Assembly: GCA_964448045.1 (NCBI GenBank)
Contig: CAYUVF010000013.1
Coordinates: 1-64,000 of the forward strand
DNA: 64,000 nucleotides
Direction: 5' to 3'
Origin: CAYUVF01 sp964448045
GTDB lineage: Bacteria; Bacteroidota; Rhodothermia; Rhodothermales; Salinibacteraceae
Shown: one piece after another, positions 43,458 through 51,882 of the stretch
Position numbering within the stretch: position 1 is the first letter of the stretch
How the letters are laid out: every line of letters begins with the position of its first letter
Notes under the pieces: generated by a model
The model's input: the letters and a program-made list of their open reading frames with translations, nothing else
Told to the model about the DNA's origin: nothing
Database searches by the model: none
Program-made: the position numbers and the translations under genes

Positions 43458-44549
43458 TCAGGCGTGCGCCGCCGGGCGATCAGTATATTCGACGATCCGA
43501 TCGAGGATGGGCTCGGTGGACGTGCCCAGATGCGTCGTGAGGCCCAGTTGAGCCGTAGACTCCCCCAGCCGGGTGGGTGGCATATCGTCCGAGTGCACCT
43601 GCAACTCGACATCGAAATCCAGGTAATCCGGCGCGTAGAGGCGCACCAGCGACTGCAGCTCCGCCGCCCGCTCGCCGCCGGGTAACAGATCCAGATACAG
43701 GTCGATACCCATCGGTCCGAGCCGGACGCGAAACTTCCCCGACCGGTCGTGCACCTGCTCACCAATGGTGGCATCTTCACCCAACCGGAGGCTTTCCGCG
43801 CCCAATCCCGAGCGTGACGGAATGGGCACCCAACGCGGCACGTTTTCAATCACCTTGACTTCAATGTCATTAAAGAACGCTTCAATCAGCGATTCGAGGC
43901 CGGGGGCGTTTCGAACGCGCGGTCCCAGCAACCCGGCCTGCGAGGCAAGGCGCAGGGGCGCGAGCGGCACGTCGTCGCTGGCGTGCGGCGTGCCCAATCC
44001 TGACAGCGCCACGAACTGCTTGGAGAGGCGATCCCGGCCATCCGCGCGGTGATGCATACCCGGACGGTATTTCTTCCATGCCCGGTAAAAGAACGCATAC
44101 AGCCGCTGGTTGAAGAGATCGAGGAAGTCGCGGTGCGGGCGCGTATCCTCTTCATCCTTCGCCAGATCGTCGTAAAAGTAATACGGCAGCGGCGAGTCGA
44201 CCCCGTACAGCCCCATAAAAGTAGCGATCACCTGAACGCGGTTCTCGCCCGTCCACTCGATCCGCTTGATGTCGGTCGCCGGAAAGACGAGATCGGGACT
44301 CGGGCGCAGGCGGATCGGCGCCTCAGCGAAATCGGTCGTGGTGCCGGGCCCCGGCTCGTCCGGAAAGAGCAGCTCCAGTAGGCGAATGGCCTGGAAAAAT
44401 CCGAATCGATAGCCCTCGTCCTTCAGCCGGCGATAGACGCCGCGCTCGAACGGCTTTGGCTCGTGCTGCGGCGCGGGCTGTTCTGCCTCATTCGCCACCG
44501 CCTGCGCCGTCGCTACAGATTCGGACGTGCGCCTCGATTCGGAGTCCAT
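43458..44549 (-). CDS. tssG: TssG baseplate protein
   Basis: A 363-residue baseplate wedge component, homologous to ImpH/VasB. After a polar N-terminal tail (about 1-35) come the family features YRFGFFQAIRLLELLFP, IRLRPSPDLVFPATDI, TFMGLYGVDSPLPYYFYDDL and RDFLDLFNQRLYAFFYRAW; a later segment is KFRVRLGPMGIDLYLDLLPG. It partners TssF, whose gene overlaps it by 37 bases upstream, indicating coupled translation of the two wedge subunits. clpV follows 47 bases later. Confidence 0.94.
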   Translation of the reverse strand: MDSESRRTSESVATAQAVANEAEQPAPQHEPKPFERGVYRRLKDEGYRFGFFQAIRLLELLFPDEPGPGTTTDFAEAPIRLRPSPDLVFPATDIKRIEWTGENRVQVIATFMGLYGVDSPLPYYFYDDLAKDEEDTRPHRDFLDLFNQRLYAFFYRAWKKYRPGMHHRADGRDRLSKQFVALSGLGTPHASDDVPLAPLRLASQAGLLGPRVRNAPGLESLIEAFFNDIEVKVIENVPRWVPIPSRSGLGAESLRLGEDATIGEQVHDRSGKFRVRLGPMGIDLYLDLLPGGERAAELQSLVRLYAPDYLDFDVELQVHSDDMPPTRLGESTAQLGLTTHLGTSTEPILDRIVEYTDRPAAHA

Positions 44550-46285
44550 TGGTATCGCTTCTCGGAAGGATTCGTGACGATGGTCAGATGCACGAACGAG
44601 TTGATCGTCGCGTACATCGCAAAAAATCGGCTCAGCACCAGCCCGAACAGGCAGAGGTCGCCCTCGTCGCTAAAGTGGCCTTCTTCGATTTCGATGGTGA
44701 CCTCGGCGCCGCGCAGCACCGCGCCGTGCTCGATAGTTTCCTTCGGCTCCCAGTGCACGTCCCGGATCCCACTGAGGCGCCGCCGGTTCGCCCCCGACGC
44801 CGTCCAGTCGTAGAGCTCCAGCAGCCCCACCAGGGCGTCTTTGCTCGCAACCGACTGGTAGTTGAACGACCAGTGTGAAATCAGCTTCCAGAAAAAATCG
44901 CTTTCTTCCTGATTTGGCGGACGCTGAATGAGTGTGGGCTGGGTCAAATTGCGCGGCTCGGCGATGTTCGGCACGTCGGGTGCCAGCCGGTTGATCATGC
45001 CCTCGGTGAGGACCTCGCGCGGCAAGCTGCCGTTGGTGCAGCGCAGTTCGAGCGAGAGCGTTTCGGCAGGGATGTCGCTCAGCGCGCGGAGGTGGACATC
45101 GCTCAGCGAAAGGTAAATCTCGGGCCGGTCCGCCGGTCCCACGCGTCGGCTCGTCGTGTAAAAGCGTCCCTGCTCGCCGTTGGTGCGTCCGTTCTTTGGA
45201 CGGTGCTGAAACGAGAAAAAGGGCTTGTATTCGTGCCGATTGCCGGTGGCGTCTTCCATACCGACGACCTTCTGCACGTCGTAGGCCTCGACGCTGGTCC
45301 GATAGCGCATACTCGGAATCACGCGGTGCTCGCCGACCTCGCCATCGATTCGGATCGGCTCGGCGTCGGTTTCGAAGAGGTTGACGATGGGCGTACAGTG
45401 TAGCTGCACGTTATCCGTCGTGAAGCGCCGCTCCTCCGGATAGGGCCGGTTGAAAAAGACCTCGACCTCGAAGGCGTCGGCATCGTCGGGCGCGTCGAGC
45501 CGGTCGAGGCCCGTCAGATCCACAAACCAGAATTTGCGCCGGAAGCACATGTACTCCTGCAGCAGCCGAAAACCGTCGAAGGTGCTCGGTTCGTAGGGCA
45601 GCACGCCCTCCTCGGGAGTCAGCCCAGCTGGCTGCACCCACTGCTGCCCGCGCATCGACGTGGTCTGCTCGCCATCTGGCGTGGACACTTTCACGTGCGT
45701 GACGTGCCGCGTAAAGAACAGGTGCATCGACGAGGCCATCGGCGCGTCGGCCTGGAAGTACAGCCGCAGCGGACTGAGGTCTAGGTCGTTGTAGTTGATG
45801 CCACGGTCAAGCGTGAAACGGAGTCGCACGCTGCTCGTGTCGTCCGGCGCATAGCGGAGCTCCGATTCTTTCAGGCGGATGGGCTGCAGCCGCACATCCT
45901 GCGTCGTGGTAAACCGGCAGCGGACGTTTTCCGTGCCGACGGGCTCGGAGCGCACCTCCAGCCCGCGCTCCAGCACCTTGGTTTCCTGCACCAGTCCGGG
46001 CTCCACGTCAAACGCCGCGATGCTGAGCGCCGGCACGGGCTTTAGAACATGCGGATAGAGCAACTGGATGAGGCTCTCGGTGTACTCCGGCATCTCATTG
46101 TCCAGCCGCTTGTGGATGCGACCCGACAGGAAGGCGAAGCCTTCAAAGAGCCGCTCCACGTACGGATCGCGATCCGATACGCTATCAATGTTGAGGTAGC
46201 GCGCCTGCTCGGGATGCGCCTCGGCGAAATCCTTCGCCGCCTCGTGCAGGTAGCGCATTTCCTCTTCGAAATAGCGGCGCGTCAT
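44513..46285 (-). CDS. tssF: TssF baseplate protein
   Basis: A 590-residue baseplate wedge protein (ImpG/VasA). The N-terminus is typical: RRYFEEEMRYLHEAAKDFA followed by HPEQARYLNIDSVSDRDPYV and VERLFEGFAFLSGRIHKRLD, with LIQLLYPHVLKPVPALSIAAF soon after. Two TssF copies with one TssG build each wedge. The 3' end overlaps the tssG start by 37 bases. Upstream lies a 184-base pyrimidine/purine-biased spacer that separates it from tssE. Confidence 0.95.
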   Translation of the reverse strand: MTRRYFEEEMRYLHEAAKDFAEAHPEQARYLNIDSVSDRDPYVERLFEGFAFLSGRIHKRLDNEMPEYTESLIQLLYPHVLKPVPALSIAAFDVEPGLVQETKVLERGLEVRSEPVGTENVRCRFTTTQDVRLQPIRLKESELRYAPDDTSSVRLRFTLDRGINYNDLDLSPLRLYFQADAPMASSMHLFFTRHVTHVKVSTPDGEQTTSMRGQQWVQPAGLTPEEGVLPYEPSTFDGFRLLQEYMCFRRKFWFVDLTGLDRLDAPDDADAFEVEVFFNRPYPEERRFTTDNVQLHCTPIVNLFETDAEPIRIDGEVGEHRVIPSMRYRTSVEAYDVQKVVGMEDATGNRHEYKPFFSFQHRPKNGRTNGEQGRFYTTSRRVGPADRPEIYLSLSDVHLRALSDIPAETLSLELRCTNGSLPREVLTEGMINRLAPDVPNIAEPRNLTQPTLIQRPPNQEESDFFWKLISHWSFNYQSVASKDALVGLLELYDWTASGANRRRLSGIRDVHWEPKETIEHGAVLRGAEVTIEIEEGHFSDEGDLCLFGLVLSRFFAMYATINSFVHLTIVTNPSEKRYQWTPNRGARPNL

Positions 46286-46469
46286 GGCGATTGTCTGTTA
46301 ACTACTATTGCCTGTGATCAACGCGTGCAATTATCTCACACCGTTATTCACTGTATGGGCACGTGGGATAAGAACGGAGGAAGGGAAAAGAGGAGGAGTG
46401 GAAGATCGAACACACAATGCGTTTCTCCTTTCCTCCCCTCGCCCTTTCCTGCCCTCCTTTCCCCGCGCT
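46286..46469. other. Purine/pyrimidine-biased spacer between tssE and tssF
   Basis: On the plus strand a purine-rich stretch (about 46376-46405) is followed by a long pyrimidine-rich stretch (about 46426-46465). The two are partly complementary, so a transcript could fold back on itself. Similar biased spacers occur at 52867-52965 and 57346-57448. No ORF or known element is seen. Confidence 0.45.
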
Positions 46470-46889
46470 TCAGACATATCCTCCCACTGGCTGGACATGC
46501 GCCGATTCCTGGGAACCGAATGTCGTTTCAAACCGGACCTGTTCACCGTTCATCAGCTCGGCGCTTACGATAAATACAAGTCGCATGGTATACTCGTCGG
46601 TCTCCCGATGCTCCACGCGCACGCGGCGCAGGCGCGGCTCGTAGGTGCGGATGGCCTGCTGGATCGCGCGGCGCAACTCATCGGCCGAGCGCGGGGCATC
46701 CCGGTAGATCGTCATGATCTCCGGAAGCCCGTACTCTGGCAGGTGCTTGATCGATCCCTGGCGCGTGTTGAACAACCGGCTCAGGTTGCTCATCACGCTC
46801 AGCATCCGATGCCGGTCGGCACTGACCGACGACAGCGGTCGATTGCCCACAAATCCGCCGGACAACACGTCGTAAATACTGGCTTCCAT
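46470..46889 (-). CDS. tssE: TssE baseplate protein (gp25-like)
   Basis: A 139-residue protein of the gp25/GPW family that starts sheath polymerisation at the baseplate. Diagnostic segments are VMSNLSRLFNTRQGS, LPEYGLPEIMTI and a C-terminal sheet with RVRVEHRETDEYTMRLVFIV. The conserved N-terminal 'SV..NL..LLNTRRG' core is easily recognised. It lies between hcp and tssF; the hcp hairpin is in its 5' leader, so its expression may depend on read-through of that structure. Confidence 0.92.
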   Translation of the reverse strand: MEASIYDVLSGGFVGNRPLSSVSADRHRMLSVMSNLSRLFNTRQGSIKHLPEYGLPEIMTIYRDAPRSADELRRAIQQAIRTYEPRLRRVRVEHRETDEYTMRLVFIVSAELMNGEQVRFETTFGSQESAHVQPVGGYV

Positions 46890-46934
46890 AAGATCTCACA
46901 CTCATATCGCAATCCATTCCCTGTAACGCCGAAA

Positions 46935-46973
46935 CAGGTCGTACCGATACGATACGGATATCGGTACGACCTG
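46935..46973 (-). terminator. Strong hairpin after hcp (attenuator or terminator)
   Basis: A perfect 15-bp stem (46935-46949 with 46959-46973) around a 9-base loop lies 72 bases downstream of the hcp stop and 46 bases upstream of tssE. Only a TTTC follows on the minus strand, so partial termination or protection of the hcp 3' end is more likely than full termination. That would favour Hcp, needed in large excess, over the baseplate genes. Confidence 0.7.
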
Positions 46974-47044
46974 CCCCGACCCAGAAAAGAAAGGCGGCGT
47001 AAGGAGCTCGCCCTCTCCCTGCTCCTCCCACTTCGACGATCCGA

Positions 47045-47530
47045 TCAGGCTTGCGTCACCCAGGAGTCGGTGTACTCGATATTTCCATCGACGTAGAGCC
47101 AGGTGATCTTGCTATACAGGACAGACACCTTCTCCATGTGCGTGAACTGCTCCTTATGGGGATCCTTCGTGTTGGGCATGTACGACTTCATGTCCGAGAT
47201 CTTGGCGTCTTCCAGGACATGCCGAAAATATTCAACTTCGGATCCCGTCTTGTCAATCTGATACCAGTGCACGATCACCTCCTGCAACGACTCGCCATTG
47301 CATAGCGCGTCGTATAGCAGAGGAGAGGCCTTGTCGTACTGCTTCGTCAGGATAGCCGGTCGATGCTGGCGTACACCTGTCAAGTCGCCGGTCTGGGCAT
47401 CCATCGGGATGCGCACGTTGTGCTCAAACTCCAGAATCTCACACTGACCTTCTCGACCTTCTTTCGCGACCGAGCCTTCAATGGGGTCTCCCTCACTGTT
47501 CTTGAATTCGCAATATGCAGCTATCGGCAT
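47045..47530 (-). CDS. hcp: Hcp tube protein (TssD)
   Basis: A 161-residue protein forming the hexameric inner-tube rings. Family features are CEFKNSEGDPIEGSV, a central GVRQHRPAILTKQYDKASPLL, ALCNGESLQEVIVHWYQID and a final SKITWLYVDGNIEYTDSW. An AGAGGG-like Shine-Dalgarno lies about seven bases upstream of the ATG. It lies downstream of tssB and tssC, the usual order. Its GC content is a little lower than that of the neighbours. It has no fused effector domain. The strong hairpin downstream fits high expression. Confidence 0.94.
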   Translation of the reverse strand: MPIAAYCEFKNSEGDPIEGSVAKEGREGQCEILEFEHNVRIPMDAQTGDLTGVRQHRPAILTKQYDKASPLLYDALCNGESLQEVIVHWYQIDKTGSEVEYFRHVLEDAKISDMKSYMPNTKDPHKEQFTHMEKVSVLYSKITWLYVDGNIEYTDSWVTQA

Positions 47531-47671
47531 ATGTAACCCTCTGTTTAGTTAGATATGGATTGTCGATTACGTGAAAACAACAACGCGGGTCGCGATGTCC
47601 AGCGACCTCACTTTGCTCGTCAGGTGCGCGATGACTGATACCTACGCGCACAACCTCTCCGAACGAGCGAT

Positions 47672-49201
47672 TTACTCCGTGGGTAATTTGCCGACGAGAT
47701 TGAGGCTGATGTCCATGCCTTCAATCTGGAAGTGCGGCATAATCATGGTCTCGACTTTGAAGAAGCCGGGATTGTCGGGCACCTCCTTGACGTTGACCTC
47801 GCCGGCGCGCAACGGATACTTTGCAATCTGCTCCGGTTTCGGATTCGGCGTCTCGGTCACCAGCCCACTGATCCATTCGTTGAGCTCTTCTTCGATGAGC
47901 TTGCGATCTTTCGTGGCGCCGATGTTCTCGCGCTGGAGCACCTTCAGGTAGTGCGAGATGCGCGAGGCCAGGAAGACGTACGGCAGGCGCGCATTGATGC
48001 GGCTGTTGGCCGTCGCGGCTTCGTCGTCGTACTCCTTGGGCTCCTGTGCCGAGTTGGCCGAGAAGAAGACAGCATAATCCTCCCCCTGATAGTGGCTGAG
48101 CGGAATGAAGCCCAGATCCGCGCACTCGAATTCGAGCGTCTCGCTGATCGGGACCTCCGTCGGAATCTTCATCTCGTCGCCTTTTCCGGCGTCGTAAATG
48201 TGCACGGGCAGGTCCTCGACCTTTCCGCCGGATTGCGGCCCGCGAATCTGCACGCACCATCCGTCCTCCATGAAGGCCTGTATCATATTGGAAGCAAAGG
48301 AAAACGCCGAATTACCCCACAGATACTTGTCGTGGTCCTCGCCCATTACGTCCTCCTCGTAATCGAAGTTATCAACGGGCTCGGTGTCCTCCCCGTAGGG
48401 CAGGCGCAGCATGAACCGCGGGAACGTCAAGCCGAGATAGCGGGCATCTTCCGTCTGACGAAACGAGTTCCACTTGACGTAATCCGCTGTTTCCATGTAG
48501 GCGGTGAGATCGGGAATCTTTTTGAACTCCTCCATGGATTCCTTCCCGAAGAACCTCGGCCCGATCGAGGCAAGGAAAGGACAGTGCGCCGAGGCCGCCA
48601 CTTTCGAGGCGTTCTGCATGAGCGCAATGTCCTGGGGCGAGTTGTCAAATTCGTACCCCGACACAATAGCCCCATACGGATCGGCACCTGGCTGGTCGAA
48701 GGCGTTCGTGTAGACGTGCTCGTACATGGCCGACTGCACCAGTTCGGGAGCGTCCTCGAACGACTCGCGCAGCGCTTTCTTCGATACATTGAGCACTTCG
48801 ATGTCGACGTTCTGCCGGAAGTCCGTCCGGTCGACCAAGAACTTCAGTTCGCGCCACGACGACTCCAGATCCTGGAACTTGTCGTGGTGCATAATCTCGT
48901 CGAGCTGCTCGCTGATCTTCTCATCGACTGACGCGATGAGGCTATCAAAAAGGTACTTGTCGATCTTATCGACCGGCTGCTCCCGTTCGGTGACGGCATC
49001 CATAAAAACGCTCAATGCAGCCGACACCATGGCACCACGATCTTTGGTGGCGATCGAGTCGGGATCCTTGAACTCGTCGACGTTGACCTTCTCGCCCGGC
49101 GTGTTGACTTCGACCTGCGAGAGAATACTATCCAAAATACTTTGCTCTTCCACTTCGGCCTGCGCTTCCGCTGGCGCTCCCTGCGTTTTTTCTTCGGCCA
49201 T
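47672..49201 (-). CDS. tssC: TssC, large sheath subunit
   Basis: A 509-residue canonical VipB/TssC. Residues 1-60 include the N-terminal helix recognised by ClpV, and the core has LESSWRELKFLVDRTDFRQNV, FFGKESMEEF, YVKWNSFRQTEDARYLGLTF, FMLRLPYGEDTEPV and LPYVFLASRISHYLKVLQRE. The C-terminus ends in the beta strand that completes the TssB-TssC handshake. It lies 50 bases after tssB. A second, diverged TssC-like domain fused to TssB is encoded at 30936-32867. Confidence 0.96.
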   Translation of the reverse strand: MAEEKTQGAPAEAQAEVEEQSILDSILSQVEVNTPGEKVNVDEFKDPDSIATKDRGAMVSAALSVFMDAVTEREQPVDKIDKYLFDSLIASVDEKISEQLDEIMHHDKFQDLESSWRELKFLVDRTDFRQNVDIEVLNVSKKALRESFEDAPELVQSAMYEHVYTNAFDQPGADPYGAIVSGYEFDNSPQDIALMQNASKVAASAHCPFLASIGPRFFGKESMEEFKKIPDLTAYMETADYVKWNSFRQTEDARYLGLTFPRFMLRLPYGEDTEPVDNFDYEEDVMGEDHDKYLWGNSAFSFASNMIQAFMEDGWCVQIRGPQSGGKVEDLPVHIYDAGKGDEMKIPTEVPISETLEFECADLGFIPLSHYQGEDYAVFFSANSAQEPKEYDDEAATANSRINARLPYVFLASRISHYLKVLQRENIGATKDRKLIEEELNEWISGLVTETPNPKPEQIAKYPLRAGEVNVKEVPDNPGFFKVETMIMPHFQIEGMDISLNLVGKLPTE

Positions 49202-49251
49202 AATTCCTGTGCGTTTTTAGGTGACAAATTGGATGATACTCGGGACGCCCG

Positions 49252-49773
49252 CTACGCTTCTTCGTCAGATTCCTCGCGGCCCGGCTCGCCCTCAACGACC
49301 TGCTGCAACTCACTGAGCAGCTCTTTCCGCATCTCCTCATCCGAGATCACCTTTTCGAGTCGCTTGCGGAACTCGCCCATGCTAATCATACGATTGCGCA
49401 AGTCCTGCAGCAGGTTGCGCGCAGCCAGTAGCCGGCTAAGTTCGGGCACCTGTTGTGCCACGTTCTCGGGCCGGAAGGAGTCCATGTCCTCGAAGTCCAG
49501 GTCGACCTTGATGTTGCCCTCGCCGGTGAGCTTGTTCGGCACCGTATACTCCAATCCCAGGTCGAACGACCGCATCACGTCCTGGAAATTGTTGTGGTTA
49601 ATGCTGATGAGTTCGCGGTCCTCTACCGCCGTATCCGGTTCCTCGCCCGTTAGGTCGCTCATCACCAGCATCCGGAGCGGAAGCTCAACCTTCTCCTTGG
49701 CATCGCCCGTGGCGACTTCAAGGAAAAGATTGACGCGTGAGGGTGGTTTTTCGTGCTGAAAGCTCTTACCCAT
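49252..49773 (-). CDS. tssB: TssB, small sheath subunit
   Basis: A 173-residue VipA/TssB. ATG 49773 was chosen because it gives the usual start (MGKSFQHEKPPSRVNLFLEV) and the normal family length. Further motifs are LPLRMLVMSDLTG, LEYTVPNKLTG and FRPENVAQQVPELSRLLAARNLL. The C-terminal acidic tail is typical. It is the first gene of its transcription unit, preceded by a 328-base gap with a possible promoter. Confidence 0.95.
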   Translation of the reverse strand: MGKSFQHEKPPSRVNLFLEVATGDAKEKVELPLRMLVMSDLTGEEPDTAVEDRELISINHNNFQDVMRSFDLGLEYTVPNKLTGEGNIKVDLDFEDMDSFRPENVAQQVPELSRLLAARNLLQDLRNRMISMGEFRKRLEKVISDEEMRKELLSELQQVVEGEPGREESDEEA

Positions 49774-50101
49774 GACGTTACCTGCTCGTTTTAGATACGA
49801 TAAAACTGTTGACCATGTATATTCTTGCGCCTTTCTACCGTCCGAGAGCGCGAACCGGGAATCACTCCCCCGCCCCGATGCACAAGCACAATATGTGGGC
49901 ACCGGCTTGCCCGATTTCGTGCCTCATTATAGTAATGCGAAAAAACGGTAGAGAGCCGGTCACTCGATCAGATAAACACGCCCTACAAACAGACGCTTCT
50001 TCTCCCACGGAGCGAATTCCCACGCTTCTATCTACAAACCGAGAAATGGGAAGTCAAGAACATGTGAAGAGGCTACAGATCCTTAATCCACTGGCTCAGC
50101 C
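49774..50101. other. Intergenic gap between tssA and tssB
   Basis: This is the longest non-coding stretch in the T6SS locus and likely holds the promoter of the tssB-tssC-hcp unit. Two 8-base direct repeats occur (ACGCTTCT and CTACAAAC, each twice between about 49981 and 50040). No ORF, RNA gene or clear terminator is seen. Confidence 0.55.
49926..49931 (-). promoter_or_regulatory. Possible -10 element upstream of tssB
   Basis: TATAAT occurs on the minus strand about 150 bases upstream of the tssB start, but no convincing -35 or Bacteroidota-type -33 TTTG accompanies it. Treat it as a weak candidate. Confidence 0.22.
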
Positions 50102-51826
50102 TTACCGCGGACGGCGGCTGGCTACCGACACGGCCTCGGCCGCGTCGACACGGCAGATCTTCTCGAACGCCGCATCGGCCTCGGCGAAGAGGGCTTCTTT
50201 CTGCTCGGGAGGCGCCTGTTGCGCGAGCAGATCGTAGCACTGGCACCGGTTGGTCCACACCTCCAGCGCCAGCGACGGATCCCACGCGTCGATGGCGTGC
50301 CGCTCAATCGCGGCGTCCAGCTCGTCTAAAAGCGGACGCGCCACCGCGGGCTGACTGCCCTTCATGCATAGGGTGGCGATGTAGAGACGCCGGTAGAAGG
50401 TTTCTTTGTCGGACGTGTCCTGCGCCGCGCCCTCTTTCATGATGGCGAGCGCCTCGCCGAGATCGCCGCTGCTGAGGCGCTGCCGGGCCTCATCGTACTG
50501 TTCGGCAGCGGGCACCCGGCCTTCGCTCCCTGCTCCTCCCCCGGCGGAAGCGCCATCACTACTCAACATCGGCTGCACCTGCGTCTCGACCCAGTCCTGC
50601 GTGAGCGGATCCGCAAAGGGCGTGCCGTCGCTGTAGGTGAGGGTAAGCAGACCAGGCAGCCGATCGATGAGCAGAGCCACATCGATCAGCACGGCGTCGC
50701 GCGCGGTCGCGTACGGCTTTCCGAGCGCGTCGAGCGCCGATGCAATGAGCCGCTGCAGATCGAGCCAAAAATGGAACGTCTCCCACTGGAACGAGGACTC
50801 GCCCTCCCGCACCAGCGTCTCATAATTCCCCTGCTTCAGCAATCCGCTGAGGTAACTTCGGCGCTGCTCGCGCGGGACTTCGATGCGCGTAGTTCCCCCC
50901 TCGTGTGGCGGCTCGGCATCCAGCACGCCCCATCGAATCGTCCGCATCAGGCGATACGGCACTGGATCACGCAAGCTCTCTTCGCGGAAGTACTCGGCCG
51001 CCATACGCACCGACTTGGTAGCATCCGACTCGGAGCCAATCTCGGTCGGCGCACCGGTTGAGGACGAGACCGTTGTCGTGGTGGAGGCGCTGGATTCCGA
51101 CGACGCTTCCTCTGATTCTCCGGCACTCGGCTCGGGTTCGGGTTCGGGCTCCGGTTGGGGGAGCTTGTCGATAGCCTTGTTCATCCGCTTCATCAGACCG
51201 CTGAATGACGGCCCATACTCGCCCATCTCCTGCAGGCCGAAATCCTGAATCGCCTTCAGATCGTCCCGTGCGGCCACGAGCGGCTCGCGATCGGGCGGGT
51301 TGAACGTGGTGGTCTGGAACCAGTCGCCGAGCCGGTCGGAGATAAACTGAAGCGCGCTGCCCCGTCCTTGCATGCGTCGCTTGGCCGGGTAGAGCTCCTC
51401 CCAGTACTCGTCAATCAGCAAGCGAACCGCAGTGGTGGCCTCGGCCATGCCCTCGGGGCCGTTCAGGCGCGCCTCACCGATGACCAGATAGCCCGCCGCC
51501 CGCAGGTCCTTCGACTTCTCGGTCAGGATGCGCCGTGCCAGCTTGGTGATCGTATCGTAATCGGCTTCGCCCGACGCCGATCCGATCTCGTTGATTTGCG
51601 TCTTGAGCCGCTGAAAATCGTCATCGTACGTGACGCTCTCACCCGCCGGCTGGTCCTCGCTGATGGGCGCTTTGACGGCCTGCAGAAACGGCGAGAGGGC
51701 CTCACCCTCTTCTTCAGGCCCTTTCTCTTCTGGCGCGTCGGCTTCTCCATTGGCTGTCGTATCGACGGTGGCGTCAGACTCTTCCGCTGCGGTTTCAGCG
51801 GCTTCGGTGGTTTCAGAATCAGGCAT
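50102..51826 (-). CDS. tssA: TssA baseplate/sheath-priming protein
   Basis: A 574-residue protein with a Glu/Asp/Ala-rich disordered N-terminus (about 1-45), an ImpA_N domain (about 45-170: SPFLQAVKAPISEDQPAGE, WEELYPAKRRMQGRGSALQF), a Pro/Glu/Ser linker (about 235-275) and a helical C-terminal VasJ-like region. It orients the baseplate and primes tube and sheath polymerisation. It is the last gene of the upstream unit (tagH to tssA). The linker of alternating PEPEPEP is a low-complexity stretch. Confidence 0.92.
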   Translation of the reverse strand: MPDSETTEAAETAAEESDATVDTTANGEADAPEEKGPEEEGEALSPFLQAVKAPISEDQPAGESVTYDDDFQRLKTQINEIGSASGEADYDTITKLARRILTEKSKDLRAAGYLVIGEARLNGPEGMAEATTAVRLLIDEYWEELYPAKRRMQGRGSALQFISDRLGDWFQTTTFNPPDREPLVAARDDLKAIQDFGLQEMGEYGPSFSGLMKRMNKAIDKLPQPEPEPEPEPSAGESEEASSESSASTTTTVSSSTGAPTEIGSESDATKSVRMAAEYFREESLRDPVPYRLMRTIRWGVLDAEPPHEGGTTRIEVPREQRRSYLSGLLKQGNYETLVREGESSFQWETFHFWLDLQRLIASALDALGKPYATARDAVLIDVALLIDRLPGLLTLTYSDGTPFADPLTQDWVETQVQPMLSSDGASAGGGAGSEGRVPAAEQYDEARQRLSSGDLGEALAIMKEGAAQDTSDKETFYRRLYIATLCMKGSQPAVARPLLDELDAAIERHAIDAWDPSLALEVWTNRCQCYDLLAQQAPPEQKEALFAEADAAFEKICRVDAAEAVSVASRRPR

Positions 51827-51882
51827 GAGTTCACACCAGTCGGGTTGATGAAATCAGAAGAAGGACGCGTCCATCCGAACTC

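Noticed and set aside
49890..49915. GG-N10-GC spacing resembling a sigma-54 promoter upstream of tssB
   Set aside because: The match is poor outside the GG/GC dinucleotides, reads equally on both strands because it is nearly palindromic, and no enhancer-binding regulator gene is in the locus.
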